From NCBI GenBank assembly GCA_037176705.1, contig CM073893.1, positions 19,282,074 to 19,346,073 on the forward strand: 64,000 bases of DNA, written 5' to 3'. Positions 44,250-56,344 of the stretch are shown here, piece after piece. Under the pieces are notes generated by a model that saw nothing but the letters and a program-made list of their open reading frames with translations, made no database searches and was not told the origin of the DNA. The stretch is from Molossus alvarezi. Taxonomy: Eukaryota; Chordata; Mammalia; Chiroptera; Molossidae. Position 1 is the first letter of the stretch. Every line of letters starts with the position of its first letter. The translations under genes were made by a program, and so were the position numbers.

Positions 44250-45140
44250 TATCATCTATATGCCCTTGACTCCCAATTATATCTGTAGCTCGGACTTCTC
44301 ATTGAACTACCACGGATTTATATATTCAATTTCCTACTCAATATCTTCACTTGGTCATCTTAAAGAATTAAACTAAACATATTTAAAATCAAACAGTTAA
44401 TCTTCATATCCCAAACCTGTTCTTCCTACTCAGTCAATGACAAGTCTAACTATCTAATTGCTCATGTTAAGAACCTTGACACATCCTCGATGTCTCTCTT
44501 TCTGACTTTCTATGTCAGGTTATACTATTGACTCAAATTACAAACTATATCCAGAGTTGGGCCTCTTCTCACTGCTCTTTTACTACAGCTTAGTTCCAAG
44601 TCACCAATATCTCTCTTGATGCTTCTTAGTGGGGCTCTCTGCTTCCATTCTTGAGCCTTGTGTCCCCCTTAAAAAGATATATTGAGGTTCTATCATCTAG
44701 TACCCGCCAATTTGACCTTATTTAGAAATAGTCTTTACAGATGTAACAAAATTAAGATGAGGTCAGATCCAATGCCTGGTGTCCTTATAAGGAGAGAGAG
44801 ATTTCAAGACAGAGATACAGGGAAGAAGGCCATGTGGAAACAGAAGCAAACTGTAATTATGCTACTATAACCCAAAGAATGCCAAGGAATGCCAGCAACT
44901 TCCAGAAGCCAGAAGAGGCCAGGAAGGATTTTTTCTTAGTGCCTTTATAGGGAGCTTGGCCCTGCTGAAACCTTGATTTTAGACCTGTGGCCTCCAGAAC
45001 TATGAGAAAATCTATTTCTGTTGTTTTAGGCCACCCAGTTTATGGTACTTTGTTACAGCAGCCCTAGGAGACAAATATACCCCTCTACAATCTATATTAT
45101 CACAGGCCCAAGAGTGATCCTTTTAAAAGGTGATTCTAAT
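44250..45140 (+). repeat. L2 LINE, split by an MLT1 LTR
   Basis: CTTCATATCCCAAACCTGTTCTTCCTACTCAGTC, CTTGACACATCCTCGATG and AATATCTCTCTTGATGC match L2 before the LTR. ATTATCACAGGCCCAAGAGTGATCCTTTTAAAA matches L2 after it. The left limit is uncertain. Confidence 0.6.
44667..45080 (+). mobile_element. MLT1-type MaLR LTR
   Basis: Blocks in order: GATATATTGAGGTTCTATCATC, GACCTTATTTAGAAATAGTCTTTACAGATGTAACAAAATTAAGATGAGG, GAAGGCCATGTGG, GATTTTAGACCTGTGGCCTCCAGAACTATGAG and CCACCCAGTTTATGGTACTTTGTTACAGCAGCCC. Confidence 0.85.
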
Positions 45141-45225
45141 CAGCCCTGGCTGGTTTGGCTCAGCAGTTAGAATGTCGAATCAAAGAGTTGCGGGTTTGAT
45201 TCCAGTCAAGGGCATGTACCTCTGT
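45141..45225 (+). mobile_element. Head-only Ves SINE fragment
   Basis: CAGCCCTGGCTGGTTTGGCTCAGCAGTTAG through GATTCCAGTCAAGGGCATGTACC. It ends there without the CT tract or tail and passes directly into a minus-strand MLT1. Confidence 0.85.
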
Positions 45226-45432
45226 ATGTTAACTCTCCCTATCCGTTCTCTTACAAGAATGCCAGTTATTGAATTTGTGTCCCACCTTAAGTTGAAGATG
45301 ATCTCATCTCTAGATCCTTCACTTAAGTACACCTGCAAAGACCCTATTTCCAAATAAGGTCATGTTCACAGGTACCAGGGACTAGGACTTGGACATACAT
45401 TTTGGGGGAAGACACAAGCCAACCTATAGCAG
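45226..45432 (-). mobile_element. MLT1-type MaLR LTR fragment
   Basis: Read in reverse orientation: ACCCTATTTCCAAATAAGGTCATGTTCACAGGTACCAGGGACTAGGACTTGGACATACATTTTGGGGG is diagnostic MLT1 sequence. Only the 5' half of the LTR is left. Confidence 0.82.
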
Positions 45433-45495
45433 TCAGTAAGAAGTATCAAAGCCAGACTTAAACCCAAGTCTACCTGTTTTAGCATCCCAATTCCA
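45433..45495 (-). repeat. MIR fragment (tentative)
   Basis: GCCAGACTTAAACCCAAGTCTACCTGTTTTAGCATCC resembles the reversed MIR head region. Confidence 0.4.
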
Positions 45496-45499
45496 CACT

Positions 45500-45904
45500 G
45501 CCTTCCCTGGTGATCCAGTGAAGCAGCATGAGCCACCCTGGACCTGTAGCTGGCTGAGGCAAGTGCCTCTTCAGCTGTCTTTTCTTTAAAAGAAAAGTTT
45601 TTGTAGCTTTTCCCATTATGTATCTGTGAGCAAATGAAATGGAATCTCTGAGTTCTTCTGAGAATTCCTTGGGAAGTGTATGGAAGGTTTTTCCAGTGCT
45701 AAGTATGCTTTTCACCATCCCTCTTTCTGCAAGGTGCTGTAGTTGTCCTGAGAGTATATCCCAATGCACACTACAACAGATTAACGACAGCATCCAGGCA
45801 ACCACTGCTTTTGTAAATATGTTCCTGACATGGGGAAGGGTGCTTTAGATGTATCTGTAATGTATAAAGTGTTTTTTTGTTTGTTTGTTTTTTACAATAA
45901 GAAT
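45500..45904. other. Unassigned
   Basis: No recognisable repeat. The minus frame at 45479-45805 (108 aa) has no family resemblance. Confidence 0.4.
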
Positions 45905-46510
45905 GCATTTGGGTACTGTGCAGTAAAGGATATTATGCCAGCAAATCCGGGTTGTTCAAACCCTACACACCTCACAAAAAAGGTTTAGGTCTTGCCCAAG
46001 TCCTTGGAGATAACCTCTAAATCATTAGAATATACTGCTTGATAAAAGTACCTTTGTTTACCTAAGGGTCTTGAACTGCACCTGATAGTCTATGCTAACA
46101 ATGTAACATAAGGGCCCTGGACTGCACAGTATCAGCTTACTCTCTGGAAGGATTGGAGTTAGGTCAACCACACAGGCAGTCACCATACCTACGTGATAGA
46201 ACTACAGTAAAAATCCTGGACACCAAGGCTCTGGTGAGCTCCCCTTGTTGGCAACACTTCATATGCATTGCCGCACGTTGTTGTATGGAGAATTGAGCGC
46301 TGTCCATGTTACCCCACTGGTAGAGGACAACTGAAGGCTTGTGCCTGGTCTCTCCTGGGCTATTGTCTATGCCCTTTTCCTGTTGTTGATTTTAATTTGT
46401 GTCCATTCACTATAATAAACAATAGCCATGATTTCAACAGCCTTGCTGGTTTCTCGGAGTCCTTCTAGTGAATCAGTGAACCCAAGGGTGGTCTTGGGGA
46501 CCCTCAAACA
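45905..46510 (+). mobile_element. ERVL-class LTR (LTR33/LTR16-like)
   Basis: TTTACCTAAGGGTCTTGAACTGCACCTGATAG, CAACACTTCATATGCATTGCCGCACGTTG, GAGCGCTGTCCATG, GAAGGCTTGTGCCTGGTCTCTCCTGGGC, ATTCACTATAATAAACAATAGCC and AGGGTGGTCTTGGGGACCCTCAAACACA are blocks of a family of old ERVL LTRs. AATAAA at about 46413-46418 is the polyadenylation signal. The left boundary is uncertain. Confidence 0.65.
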
Positions 46511-46513
46511 CAG

Positions 46514-47654
46514 GCATTATTATCTAAAAAAAGTCTATCATTTTTTAAATGATGTATGGTTTCCTCAACATTAAGTTCTGGCAAAGTCCTACTGAATGTA
46601 TAAACTCCATTTCAGTGAGGATTATTCCTTCCTGTATTCATTATGACACCGCCCGCCCTCCTTCCCACAATACATGTATGGAACTTTGCATCTAGTAGTT
46701 GTCCGGGGAGGAGTAAATGAAAATGACAGTGAATTCTGAGACCAGACTAAAGAAGAATATTTATAACCAGAGCTGACTCACAGCCCACTGGTGAGCACTG
46801 CTATACTCTTCTGAACAAGATTCAACTCACACCTGTAAAGATCACCTGAGACTGAGTGTTGTGAGCCTTTGTTTGATTGATAATGATAAACTCTCCCAAA
46901 GTTGCTCTTCTCCTTGACCTTATGCTCTCTGTCTCTGTGGCCTGGCAGACAGTGCTGCAGCCTGGACAGGCTGGTATGTCTGAACTGCTCCTGAGTTGTT
47001 AGAGAACACACATTCCCTCTTCTCCTCCCTGTCAACAAGAAATCTCCAAATGTTTGCAGTAAACAGCATTTGAGTTACAACTCTTTCAATTGTTGGCATA
47101 TGTAGTGATGCTGTATCATTATTATAAGTGGGCAGTCTCCCTAAATTGAGAGGTTTAGTGGGAATATAGTTCTGGAACTAAAAAAATTCTTAAATTGCAA
47201 CCTTTAAACAGATAGCATGACCCCCCACATGAAGAACACCAATGTCCTCAATGGTTTTTTTATTTTACAATTAAAATTTTAGTAAACTCCAAGTTGGTCA
47301 AAAGTCTTAGTCTTAGAAGAAATAAGGTTGAATTGTGCCAAATGTAATGTCACTCTAATCAGCTAGAGCTAGCATATTCCTCAGGAAATCTCTGTTTGCT
47401 TTGAGATGGAGTTAAAATGTTTCACTATATGATGCCAAGCAGCAAGCTGATGGACAAACTGGCCAGTGTGCCCTAAAGCAGAGAGCAGAAGCATTTAACA
47501 AAGGGTGGAGGCTGCACTCTGCTGCCACCCAAAAAGAGCTGAATACACTGCACTGCTGGCTTTTGTTCAACATGTCTGTTTATTCATCTGTTTGTTTTTC
47601 CATATCAATAATATATTCACCAAATAAATTGTCTAGGGATAAATTTAAAGCAAA
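46514..47654. other. Unassigned
   Basis: No recognisable repeat or exon. Confidence 0.45.
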
Positions 47655-47802
47655 ACAATATGGTAGATTAATTTATTTTGATAGGGGTGCCAAGAAAGTT
47701 AGAGGGAAAGAATAGTTTTTTCAACAACTGGATTTCCACATGTAAAAGAATGGAATTGGATCATTGCTATACCCAATCACTAACAAAAACTAACTCAAAG
47801 GA

Positions 47803-48060
47803 TCAAAGGGCTAAGACTTGAAAGTTTTCAGGAGGTGGGACCTTTGGGAGGTAATTAGATCATAAGGTTGAAGCTCTCATGAATGAGATCAGTGCCCTTA
47901 TAGAAAGAGGAAGAGAGCAAAACATGTTCTCTCTGTACCATGTGAAAACACAGCAAGAAGATGTCATCTGTAAACCAGTAAGAAGACTTTCACCCAAACT
48001 TTAATCCTCCAGATCTGTGAGAAATAAATGTTTGTTGTTTAAGCCACCCAGTCTCAAACA
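47803..48060 (+). mobile_element. MLT1-type MaLR LTR fragment in old L1
   Basis: AGGAGGTGGGACCTTTGGGAGGTAATTAGATCATAAGG, GTGCCCTTATAGAAAGAGG, AAAACACAGCAAGAAGATG and GTGAGAAATAAATGTTTGTTGTTTAAGCCACCCAGTCTC are clear MLT1 blocks. The 5' portion is missing. Confidence 0.88.
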
Positions 48061-48639
48061 CTTAGAGAAAAACATAGGGGTGAATCATCATAATCTTGGA
48101 TTATGACACCAAAAGCACAAGCAAAAAAAGCAAAAATAGATTAAAAATATGACATTATCAAAATTTAAAATGTTGTGCATAAAAGGACACCATAAAAAAA
48201 GTAAAAAAATGGGAGAAAATATTTGGAAATTATATATCTGAGAAGGGACATGTATGTATAATATATAAAGAACTCTTGGAACACAATATTAAAGAGACAG
48301 GCCAGACTTAAAATAGGAAAATAATATGAATAGACATTTGTCCAAAGAAGATATACAAGTAGCCAATAAACACATAAAAATTTCTTAACATCATTAAGCA
48401 CTAGGAAAATGCAAATCAAAACACAATGAGAGGAGACTGAAAATGGTGGCAGAGTGAATGGAAGCTACACAGACCATCTCCCAGGACCAAACTGGAATTA
48501 CAACAAAAATAAAGACAAATTGTCAGGAAAAGGCAACCGAAAAGCACCTTGGAGGACCACATAACCAGGGACACTGACTCAATCCTGTTAGGCTGGCGAA
48601 GAAGCGAGAGGGGGCCCGGAACCCACGGACACAGCAGCC

Positions 48640-48955
48640 CGGGCTGGGAGCTACAGCAGCCTCAGCTGGGACCTGAAGCCTCGGCTGGTAGCTGCGGCCT
48701 CAGCTGGGACCTGCAGCAGCCTCGGCAGGGACCTGCAGCAGCCTCGGCGGGGACCTGCAGCCTCGGCTGACACCTGCGGCCTCGGCGGGGACCTGCAGCA
48801 GCCTTGGCGGGGACCTGCGGCCTCGGCTGGCAGCTGAACCCTCGGATAGAAGCTACGCCCTTGGCTGAAAGCTGCTGCAGCCTTGGCCGGTAGCAAGGGC
48901 CTTAGTTGGGAGTGGCGCCCTTAGCTGGGAGCGGTGCCCTCGGGTTAAAGTCCCA
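48640..48955 (+). repeat. GC-rich ~21-bp tandem repeat in L1-A 5' UTR
   Basis: About a dozen imperfect units of the type GGGACCTGCAGCAGCCTCGGC, some shortened by one CAG or diverged to GGTAGCTGCGGCCTCAGCT. The homologous part of L1-C (about 63180-63245) has only one or two such units, so the array expanded in this copy or its subfamily. The long open frames here on both strands are a consequence of the repeat. Confidence 0.9.
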
Positions 48956-49523
48956 AGCAGCTACACAGTGCAGAGCCAGGACAGAGGCTAAATTAGCAGC
49001 ACCCACTCACCTTGGGCTCCGAGAGGGAGGGCAGACTGGACTGGAACTGTGTGGGAACACTCGGGATTTGGAGGGCGCTCAGAGTTTTGCTAATTTTCAG
49101 CCACTCAAGACTGTGGTAATCTTACTCCTTCCCAGGGCCCTGGGGAGACGCAGCAGCCCCTCCCTTGGAGATTCAACCCCACCCAGTGACTATTGAAATG
49201 CTAATTGAGGCCCATTAGCAACCAGCCTCTGCCCCACCCTCAGGAAATCCTGTTACACTGAGCACCTGAGGGAGTTTTTCATTCACCTCAGAAACCAAAG
49301 TTCTTCAGGTGACCACTACTAATAGCTTCCAGGCAAAAAAAATGGAGGATAACTACCATTCCCTGGACTAGCGATGATAACCAGGAAAATAAGACTTGAC
49401 AGTGGTGTTTAACATGGGTCCTCGCTGCCTCATCCAAACCCAGGAGAGAGAGCCACAAAAAGCAGAACACCAATATCCACAGGGAAAATATGGCAGGATC
49501 CAAAGCCCACTGTGATAGCCAAA

Positions 49524-50449
49524 ATGGTGAAACACAGAAACAAAAGCTAAAAGAAAGAACAAGAGACCTCTACTGAAGATGATATAAATGAGGTGCAATT
49601 AAGCAAGTTAACAGAACTAGAATTCAGAGCCATGATCTTGAGGAAGCAAACAGCATGTGTAAGGACATAAGCACCATAAGTAAAGACATAGAAATGTTGA
49701 AAATCACCCAGTTGGAAATTAAAAACCACCAAGAAGAAATAAAGAATGACATATCACAAATAAAAAACACATTGGAAAGTCTAAATAGCAGAGTAGAGGA
49801 AGCTGAGGATAGGATCAGTGAATTAGAAGATAGGGTAGAAAAAAATCAACCAATCAGAAAACCGAAAGGAAAAAATTAATTTAAAAAAAAACAGGAAAAC
49901 AGCTTAAGAGAACTGTGGGACAACTGGAAACGTAATAACATTCACATCATAGGAGTCCCCAAAGAAGAAGAAAATGAGCAAGGGTTAGAGAATATATATG
50001 AGGAAATAGTGACAGAAAACTTCCCTAATTTGATGAAGAAAGAAGGCATTCAAGTTCAAGAAGCACAGAGAGCCCCAAGTAAGAAGAACCCAAACAGGCC
50101 CACACCAAAACACATAGTAATCAAAGTGCCAAAAATGAAAGACAAAGAGAGAATCCTAAAAGCAGGAAGAGAGAAGCAACAGGTTACCTACAGAGGAAAC
50201 CCCATAAGGCTCTCAGCTGACTTCTCCACAGAAACACTACAGGCCAGAAGGGAATGGCATGAGGTACTCAAGGTCATGAAAAACAGGAATCTGAATCCAA
50301 GACCAATCTATCCACCAAGGCTATCATTCAAAATAGAAGGTCAAATAAAGAGCTTCCCAGACAAAAAAAAAAAAAAAAAAAAAAAGGCTTAAGGGAATAC
50401 ATTAGCACCAAACCAGCACTGCAAGAAATGTTAAAAAGGCTGCTGTAAT
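49524..50449 (+). pseudogene. L1-A ORF1 pseudogene
   Basis: ORF1p is the RNA-binding coat protein of L1. The start ATG at 49524 is followed by a stop after eight codons. An open coiled-coil piece runs at 49655-49879 (heptads in IKNTLESLNSRVEEAEDRI). The RRM appears in another frame after an A-rich frameshift near 49877-49890 (HIIGVPKEEENEQG, near 49940-49980). The C-terminal domain is at 50009-50392 (KNPNRPTPKHIVIKVPK; RLSADFSTETLQARRE). An A-run of over 20 at about 50363-50386 destroys the remaining frame. Confidence 0.88.
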
Positions 50450-50493
50450 TAGCAAGAGAAATAAGAAGAAAAATAGAACCACACTAACCAAAA

Positions 50494-53400
50494 ATGGCAA
50501 TAAATAAGTACATATCAATAATCACCTTAAATGTAAATGGACTGAATGCTCCCATAAAAAGACACAGAGTAGCTGATTGAATAAGAAAGCATGACTCATC
50601 TATATGTTGTTTACAAGAGACGCACCTCACAACAAAAGACTCACATAGGTTGAAAGTGAAGGGATGGAAAAAAATCTTCCAAGCAAACTGAAAGGAAAAA
50701 AAAGCTGGGGTAGCAATACTCATATCTGATAAATTAGATTTCAAAATGAACACCATAACTAGAGACAAAGAAGGCCACTACATAATATTGAAAAGATCTA
50801 TCCAACAGGAAGATGTAACCTTGATAAACATATATGGACCCAATATAGGAGCACCAAAATATATCAAAAATCTTCTGAAAGACTTCAAAGAAGAAACTAA
50901 TAGCAATACAATCATAGCAGGGGACTTCAACACCCCACTGACAACACTGGATAGATCCTCTAGGAAAAAAATTAGCAAGGAAACAGAGACTCTGAATGAA
51001 GCACTAGACCAAATGGTTTTAATAGATGTCTACAGAGCATTACACCCCAAAACTACAGAATTCACATTCTTCTCAAGTGCACATGGGACATTCTCAAAGA
51101 TAGACCACTTGGTAGGACACAAACTAAGTCTCTACAAGATTGAAATCATATCAAGCATCTTTTCAGATCACAATGGCATGAAACTAGAAATCAATTGCAA
51201 CAAGAACATGCAAAAACATTTGAGCACATGGAAGCTAAATAACATGTTAGCTAACAATGAATGGGTCACCGAGTAGATCAAGGAATAAATAAAAAACTTC
51301 CTGGAAACCAATGAAAATGAAGACATAACAACACAAAATCTATGGGATGCAGCGAAAGCAGTTCTGAGAGGGAAGTTCATAGCACTACAGGTTTACCTCA
51401 AAAAACAAGAAAAATCTCTAATAGACTATCTAACCTCACAACTTAAAGAACTAGAGAAAAAACAAAAAGAAAACCCCAGAGCAAGTAGAAGGATGGAAAT
51501 AGTAAAGATCAGAGCAGAAATAAACAACATAGAGTCCAAAAAACAATTCAAAGGATCAATGAAACAAAGAGCTAGTTTCTCGAAAAGATAAACAAAATTG
51601 ATGGACCCTTAGCTAGACTCACCAAAAAACAAAGAGAGAGAACCCAAATACACAAAATCAGAAATGAAAGAGGAGAAGTAACAACTGACACCACAGAAAT
51701 ACAAAAGATCATTAACAACTTCTATGAACAATTATATGGCAACAAATATGACAATCTAAGCAAAATGGAAAACTCTCTAGAAACACATAGTCTCCCAAAA
51801 CTCAACCAGGAAAAGACAGAAAACTTGAACAGACCAATAACAACAGAAGAAATTGAAGATGCAATCAAGATTCTCCTGAAAACAAAAGCCCAGGCCCGGA
51901 TGGATTCATGGGGGTGTTTTACCGAACATTCAAAGAAGAACACCAATTCTCCTCAAACTATTTCAAAACTCAAGAAGAAGGAAGACTTCCAAACTCGTTT
52001 TATGAAGCCAGCATAATTCTAATTCCAAAACCGAAAAAAGACACTACAAAGAAACAAAACTACAGGCCAATATCCCTGATGAACATAGATGCCAAAATCC
52101 TGAACAAAATACTAGCAAATTGGATCCAGTAATAACCAAAAAAATTATTCACCATGACCAAGTAAGATTCATCCCAGGGATGCAGGGCTGGTAAAATATT
52201 CGCAAATCAATAAACGAAGAATAAATGAAGAATAAAAACCATATGATCATATCAATAGATGCCAAAAAAGCCTTCGACAAAATCCAGCATCCATTTATGA
52301 TAAAAACACTGAGCAATTTGAAAATAGAGGGATTATATCTCAACATAATAAAGGCCATATATGAAAGACCTACAGCCAACATCATACTCAATGGGCAGAA
52401 ACTAAAAACATTTCCATTAAGAACAAGAACAAGTCAGGGATGCCCACTTTTGCCACTCTTATTTAACATAGTACTGGAAGTCTTAGCCACAGCAATCAGA
52501 CATGAAGAAAAAAATAAAAGGAATCCAAATTGGAAAGAAGGAAGTGAAACTGTCATTATTCACAGATTACATGATACTATATGTAGAAAACCCCAAAGAC
52601 TCCATCAAAAATTTACTAGACCTAATAAATGAATTTGGCAAAGTAGAGGATACAAAATTAACGTCAAGAAATCAATGGCATTCTTATACACCAATGATGA
52701 ACTTACTGAAAGATAAACTAAAAAAAAATCCCATTTACCATTGCGGTAAAAAAATTAAGATGCCTAGGAATAAACTTAACCAAAGAAATAAAGGACCTAT
52801 TAGCAGAAAACTACAGTTCATTGAAAAAAGAAATAGAGGAAGATATAAAAAAGTGGAAGCACATACCTTGTTCATGGATTGGAAGAATTAACATCATTAA
52901 AATGTCCATACTGCCCAAAGCAATCTATAGATTCAATGCAATTCCCATCAAAATACCAAAGGCATACTTTGCAGAACTAGAAAAAATACTTCAAAAGTTC
53001 ATGTGGAACCAAAAAAGACCTCAAATAGCCACAGTAATCTTGAAAAAGAAGAACAAATTTGAAGGGATCACATTACCAGATTTCAGGTTATACTACAAAG
53101 CCACTGTAATCAAAACAGCCTGGTACTGGGACAAGAACAGGCATATAGACCAGTGGAACAGAACAGAAAACCCAGAAATGGACCCAAGGCAAAATGCTCA
53201 ATTAATATTTGACAAAGGTGGCAAGAGCATACAGTAGAGTAAGGACAGCCTCGTTAATAAATGGTGTAGGGAAAATTAGACAGCTACATGCAAAAAAAAT
53301 AAAACTAGACCGTCAACTTACACCCTACACAAGAATAAACTCAAAATGGATAAAAGACTTAAATGTGACTCACGAATCCATAAAAATCTTAGAAGAAAAT

Positions 53401-54285
53401 GTAGGCAACAAAATTTCAGACATCATATGCAGAAGAATATTCACTGATACATCACCTAAGGCAACAGAAACAATGGAGAAAATGAACACATGGGACTACA
53501 TCAAACTCAAAAACTTCTGCACAGCAAAAGATACAATCATCAAAACAGAAGGGCTACCCATTGTATGGGAGAGCATAATTGCCAATGATATATCAGATAA
53601 GGGGTTAATTTCCAATATATATAGAGTGCTCATACAACTCAACAAAAGGAATACAAAGAATCCAATTAAAAAATGGGCAGAGGAACTAAATAGACACCTC
53701 TCCAAACAGGACATACAAATGGCTAAGAGACATATGAAGAAATGCTCAACATCACTAATCATCAGAGAGATGCAAATTAAAACAACTATGAGGTATCACC
53801 TCACACCTGTCAGAATGGCCGCCATCTACAAATCATCAAACAAGTGTTGGCGAGGGTGTGGAGAAAAGGGGACTCTAGTACATTGTTGGTGAAAATGCAG
53901 ACTGGTGCCGCCTCTATGGAAAACAATATGGTGTTACCTCAAAAAATAAAAAATTGAACTTCCATTTGATCCAGTGATCCCACTTCTAGGAATATACCCT
54001 AAGAAGTCTGAAACACCAATCAGAAAGAATATATGTACCCCCATGTTTGTAGCAGAACTATTTACAATAGCTAAGATCTGGAAACAGCCCTAGTGTCCAT
54101 CAGTAGATAAATGGATAAAAAAGCTGTGGTCCATATACACAATGGAGTATTATGCAGCTGTAATAAAGAAAGATCTCTTATCCTTTGAGACTACATGGAG
54201 GGACCTGGAAATTATTATCCTAAGTGAAACAAGCTAAACAGAGAAAGACAAGTATCATATGATCTCACGTATTTGTGGAATATAA
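50494..54285 (+). pseudogene. L1-A ORF2 pseudogene (endonuclease-RT)
   Basis: Starts ATGGCAATAAATAAG with the endonuclease strand ISIITLNVNGLN; the first stop comes at 50578-50580. The largest open piece, 50746-51276 (176 aa), keeps the endonuclease motifs AGDFNTPL, SSAHGTFSKIDH and SDHNGMKLEI. The RT part (52225-52632 and 52502-52891) keeps [13 protein letters not shown], but the catalytic FADD reads FTDY near 52552-52565, which would abolish polymerisation. Further pieces run 52821-53237 and 53209-53892, and the frame ends near 54285. A cysteine-rich segment ([17 protein letters not shown]) is at 53845-53890. Dead. Confidence 0.9.
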
Positions 54286-54786
54286 TGAACATAACAGTCT
54301 GAAAAATGGGGTAATCCCAGAGACATGGAAGTGGGGTACAGGCTGACAATCCCCTGAAGGGGGGCAGTGGGAGAGAGATAAACCATAAAACTTATATGCA
54401 TGTATGCCTGAACAATGGACATGGACAACAAAGCTGGAGACAGGGCAGGGATGGAGGGGGAAGGGGGAATCAATGGCGTAAAAAGGAGAAACATCTGTAA
54501 CAAAAATAAATAAATTTATTAAAAATAAACTACAATGAGATACTACTTCACACTCATTAGAATAGCTAGAATAAAAAAATCAAATAATAAAAAGTCTGAA
54601 GAAAGCTGGCAAATATGTGGGCAGAAATGGAATCCTCTTATACTACTGACGGGAATGTAGAATGTGCAGCTGCTTTGGAAAATGGTCTCACAATTTTTCA
54701 AAAAGTATAAACATACATTTATTATGTGATCCAGTAGCTCTATTTCTAGTTATAAATCCAAGAGAAATAGAAACATATGAGTTAGT

Positions 54787-55135
54787 CGGTTCGGGTTGCT
54801 ATAATCAAAAAGTCATTGACTAGGTGACTTGAACAACAAACATTGTTTCTCACAGATCTGGAGGCAGGAAGTCTAAGGTCAGGGTACCAGCATGATCAAG
54901 TTTGGGTGGAAGCCTTCTTCCTGGTTTACAAATGATATCTTCTTGCGTTTTTACATGGTGCAGAGGGAACATGTTTTGCTCTCTTTCTTATTTTATAAGA
55001 GCACTAATCCCGTTCATGAGGGCTCCACTCATGACCTAGTTCCTCTCAATGATCCCACTTCCTAAAACCTTCACATTAGAAGTTAGGGCTTCAATGTATA
55101 AATTTTGGGAGACACAGATATGTAGTCCATAATAA
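54787..55135 (-). mobile_element. MLT1-type MaLR LTR in old L1
   Basis: Reverse-oriented: TCGGTTCGGGTTGCTATAATC, TTTCTCACAGATCTGGAGGCAGGAAGTC, GAGCACTAATCCCGTTCATGAGGGCTCCACTCATGACCTAG and GAAGTTAGGGCTTCAATGTATAAATTTTGGGAG are MLT1 blocks. It separates two collinear parts of the old L1. Confidence 0.85.
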
Positions 55136-56344
55136 CATACATCTACACAAAAATTAGTACACAAATGTTCTTAGCAGCATTATTCTTAATAGCCAAAAAG
55201 TAAAACCAACCTACATTCACCAGCTGATGAATAGATAAAGAGGTAATGGAATAGGCAAATGCTGTGCATGCCTTCACCCATGACCACATCAAAATTACCA
55301 CTAAATTATAGAACAATCACACTTGAAACCACCTATAGACTAGCTGAACAGAACATCCATAACTAAAGATAGAAAGAAAAAGCTAAGTCAAAACTAATAA
55401 GAAGACATACATGTGAAACAGACTAGTTCCACCTCCACACGTGGCAGTTAAGAATCAAGAGGGATATCTCATCTGTGGAAGTTCCCCCTGAGAAGCAAGG
55501 GGTACCAGCTCAACCCCAGACATGCCAGCCCTGAACAGAAGTGCTCAAAAGAATAGTTCCCACAGCATATGACTAGGTAGATGGAGGCTGCTGTAGACCC
55601 AGGCATCCTCTTAAAGGGCCCGAGTAAAGCCTCACTCTAAAACACTAGCCCTAAGCTCCAGCAAAGGGACAACAGCTCAAAAAGTGCCAGGGGCATACAG
55701 AGAGGAACTGAATTGACTGGCTTCAGGACTAGTGCTGGAGGGGCAGGTGTCTCTGAGAAAGAACTGCTGGCAAGTGGCATTGTTCCTTTGTTGAACCCTC
55801 TCTCCACAAAGCAGGCAAGCATAGGTGGACGTGCAGGCAGGTGCCGTTACTCCTTTGTGGAGCCCTCTTCCCATGCAGCCTGAAGGCACAGATGAGTACT
55901 AAATCTCAGTCTCCATTAACCTGGCTAACACTGTTTACCCTCGCCCCCCAACTTTTGCACTGGCCTGAACCTCTTTCAGCAGCTGTTTCTCACAAGCACT
56001 CATGCTAGGGACTTTCCTAAAATCTCTCAAATGTCAATAAACCCCAAACCCCAAACAAGCAGGAGCTGGCTTTGCTAAGTGGCTCTAAGCCCAGCACCGG
56101 TGGCAGCTAGCCTTAGTTCACAGCATAGCTTCTCCCAAGCCTCTCCATCGCAGTAGAGACAACTACAAACTGCATATCACTTTGTATTATCTACCAGGTG
56201 GTCCTGGGCTAAGCACAGGCAGTGGCTGATCTTGGCCAGCATCAAAGCCCCTCCTAAGAGACCTCAGAACCAATACAACTGGTGGCCAGCTTCAGACCAC
56301 ACCAGATCACCACCTAATTAGCTCCACAAATGACGCACCCAAGG

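Larger units (their letters stand above)
48430..54526 (+). mobile_element. L1-A: full-length but inactive L1 LINE
   Basis: About 6.1 kb with every part in order: 5' UTR (48430-49523), ORF1 (about 49524-50449), a short spacer, ORF2 (about 50494-54285), 3' UTR and an A-rich tail ending near 54526. The left flank ACACAATGAGA and right flank ACTACAATGAGA are host L1 sequence duplicated on insertion (core ACAATGAGA). Many stops and frameshifts make it non-autonomous. Moderately young compared with its host. Confidence 0.93.

Noticed and set aside
48549..48896. Ser/Gly/Pro repeat proteins on both strands
   Set aside because: They are produced by the 21-bp array in the L1-A 5' UTR, open in both directions because the unit is a multiple of three and lacks stops.
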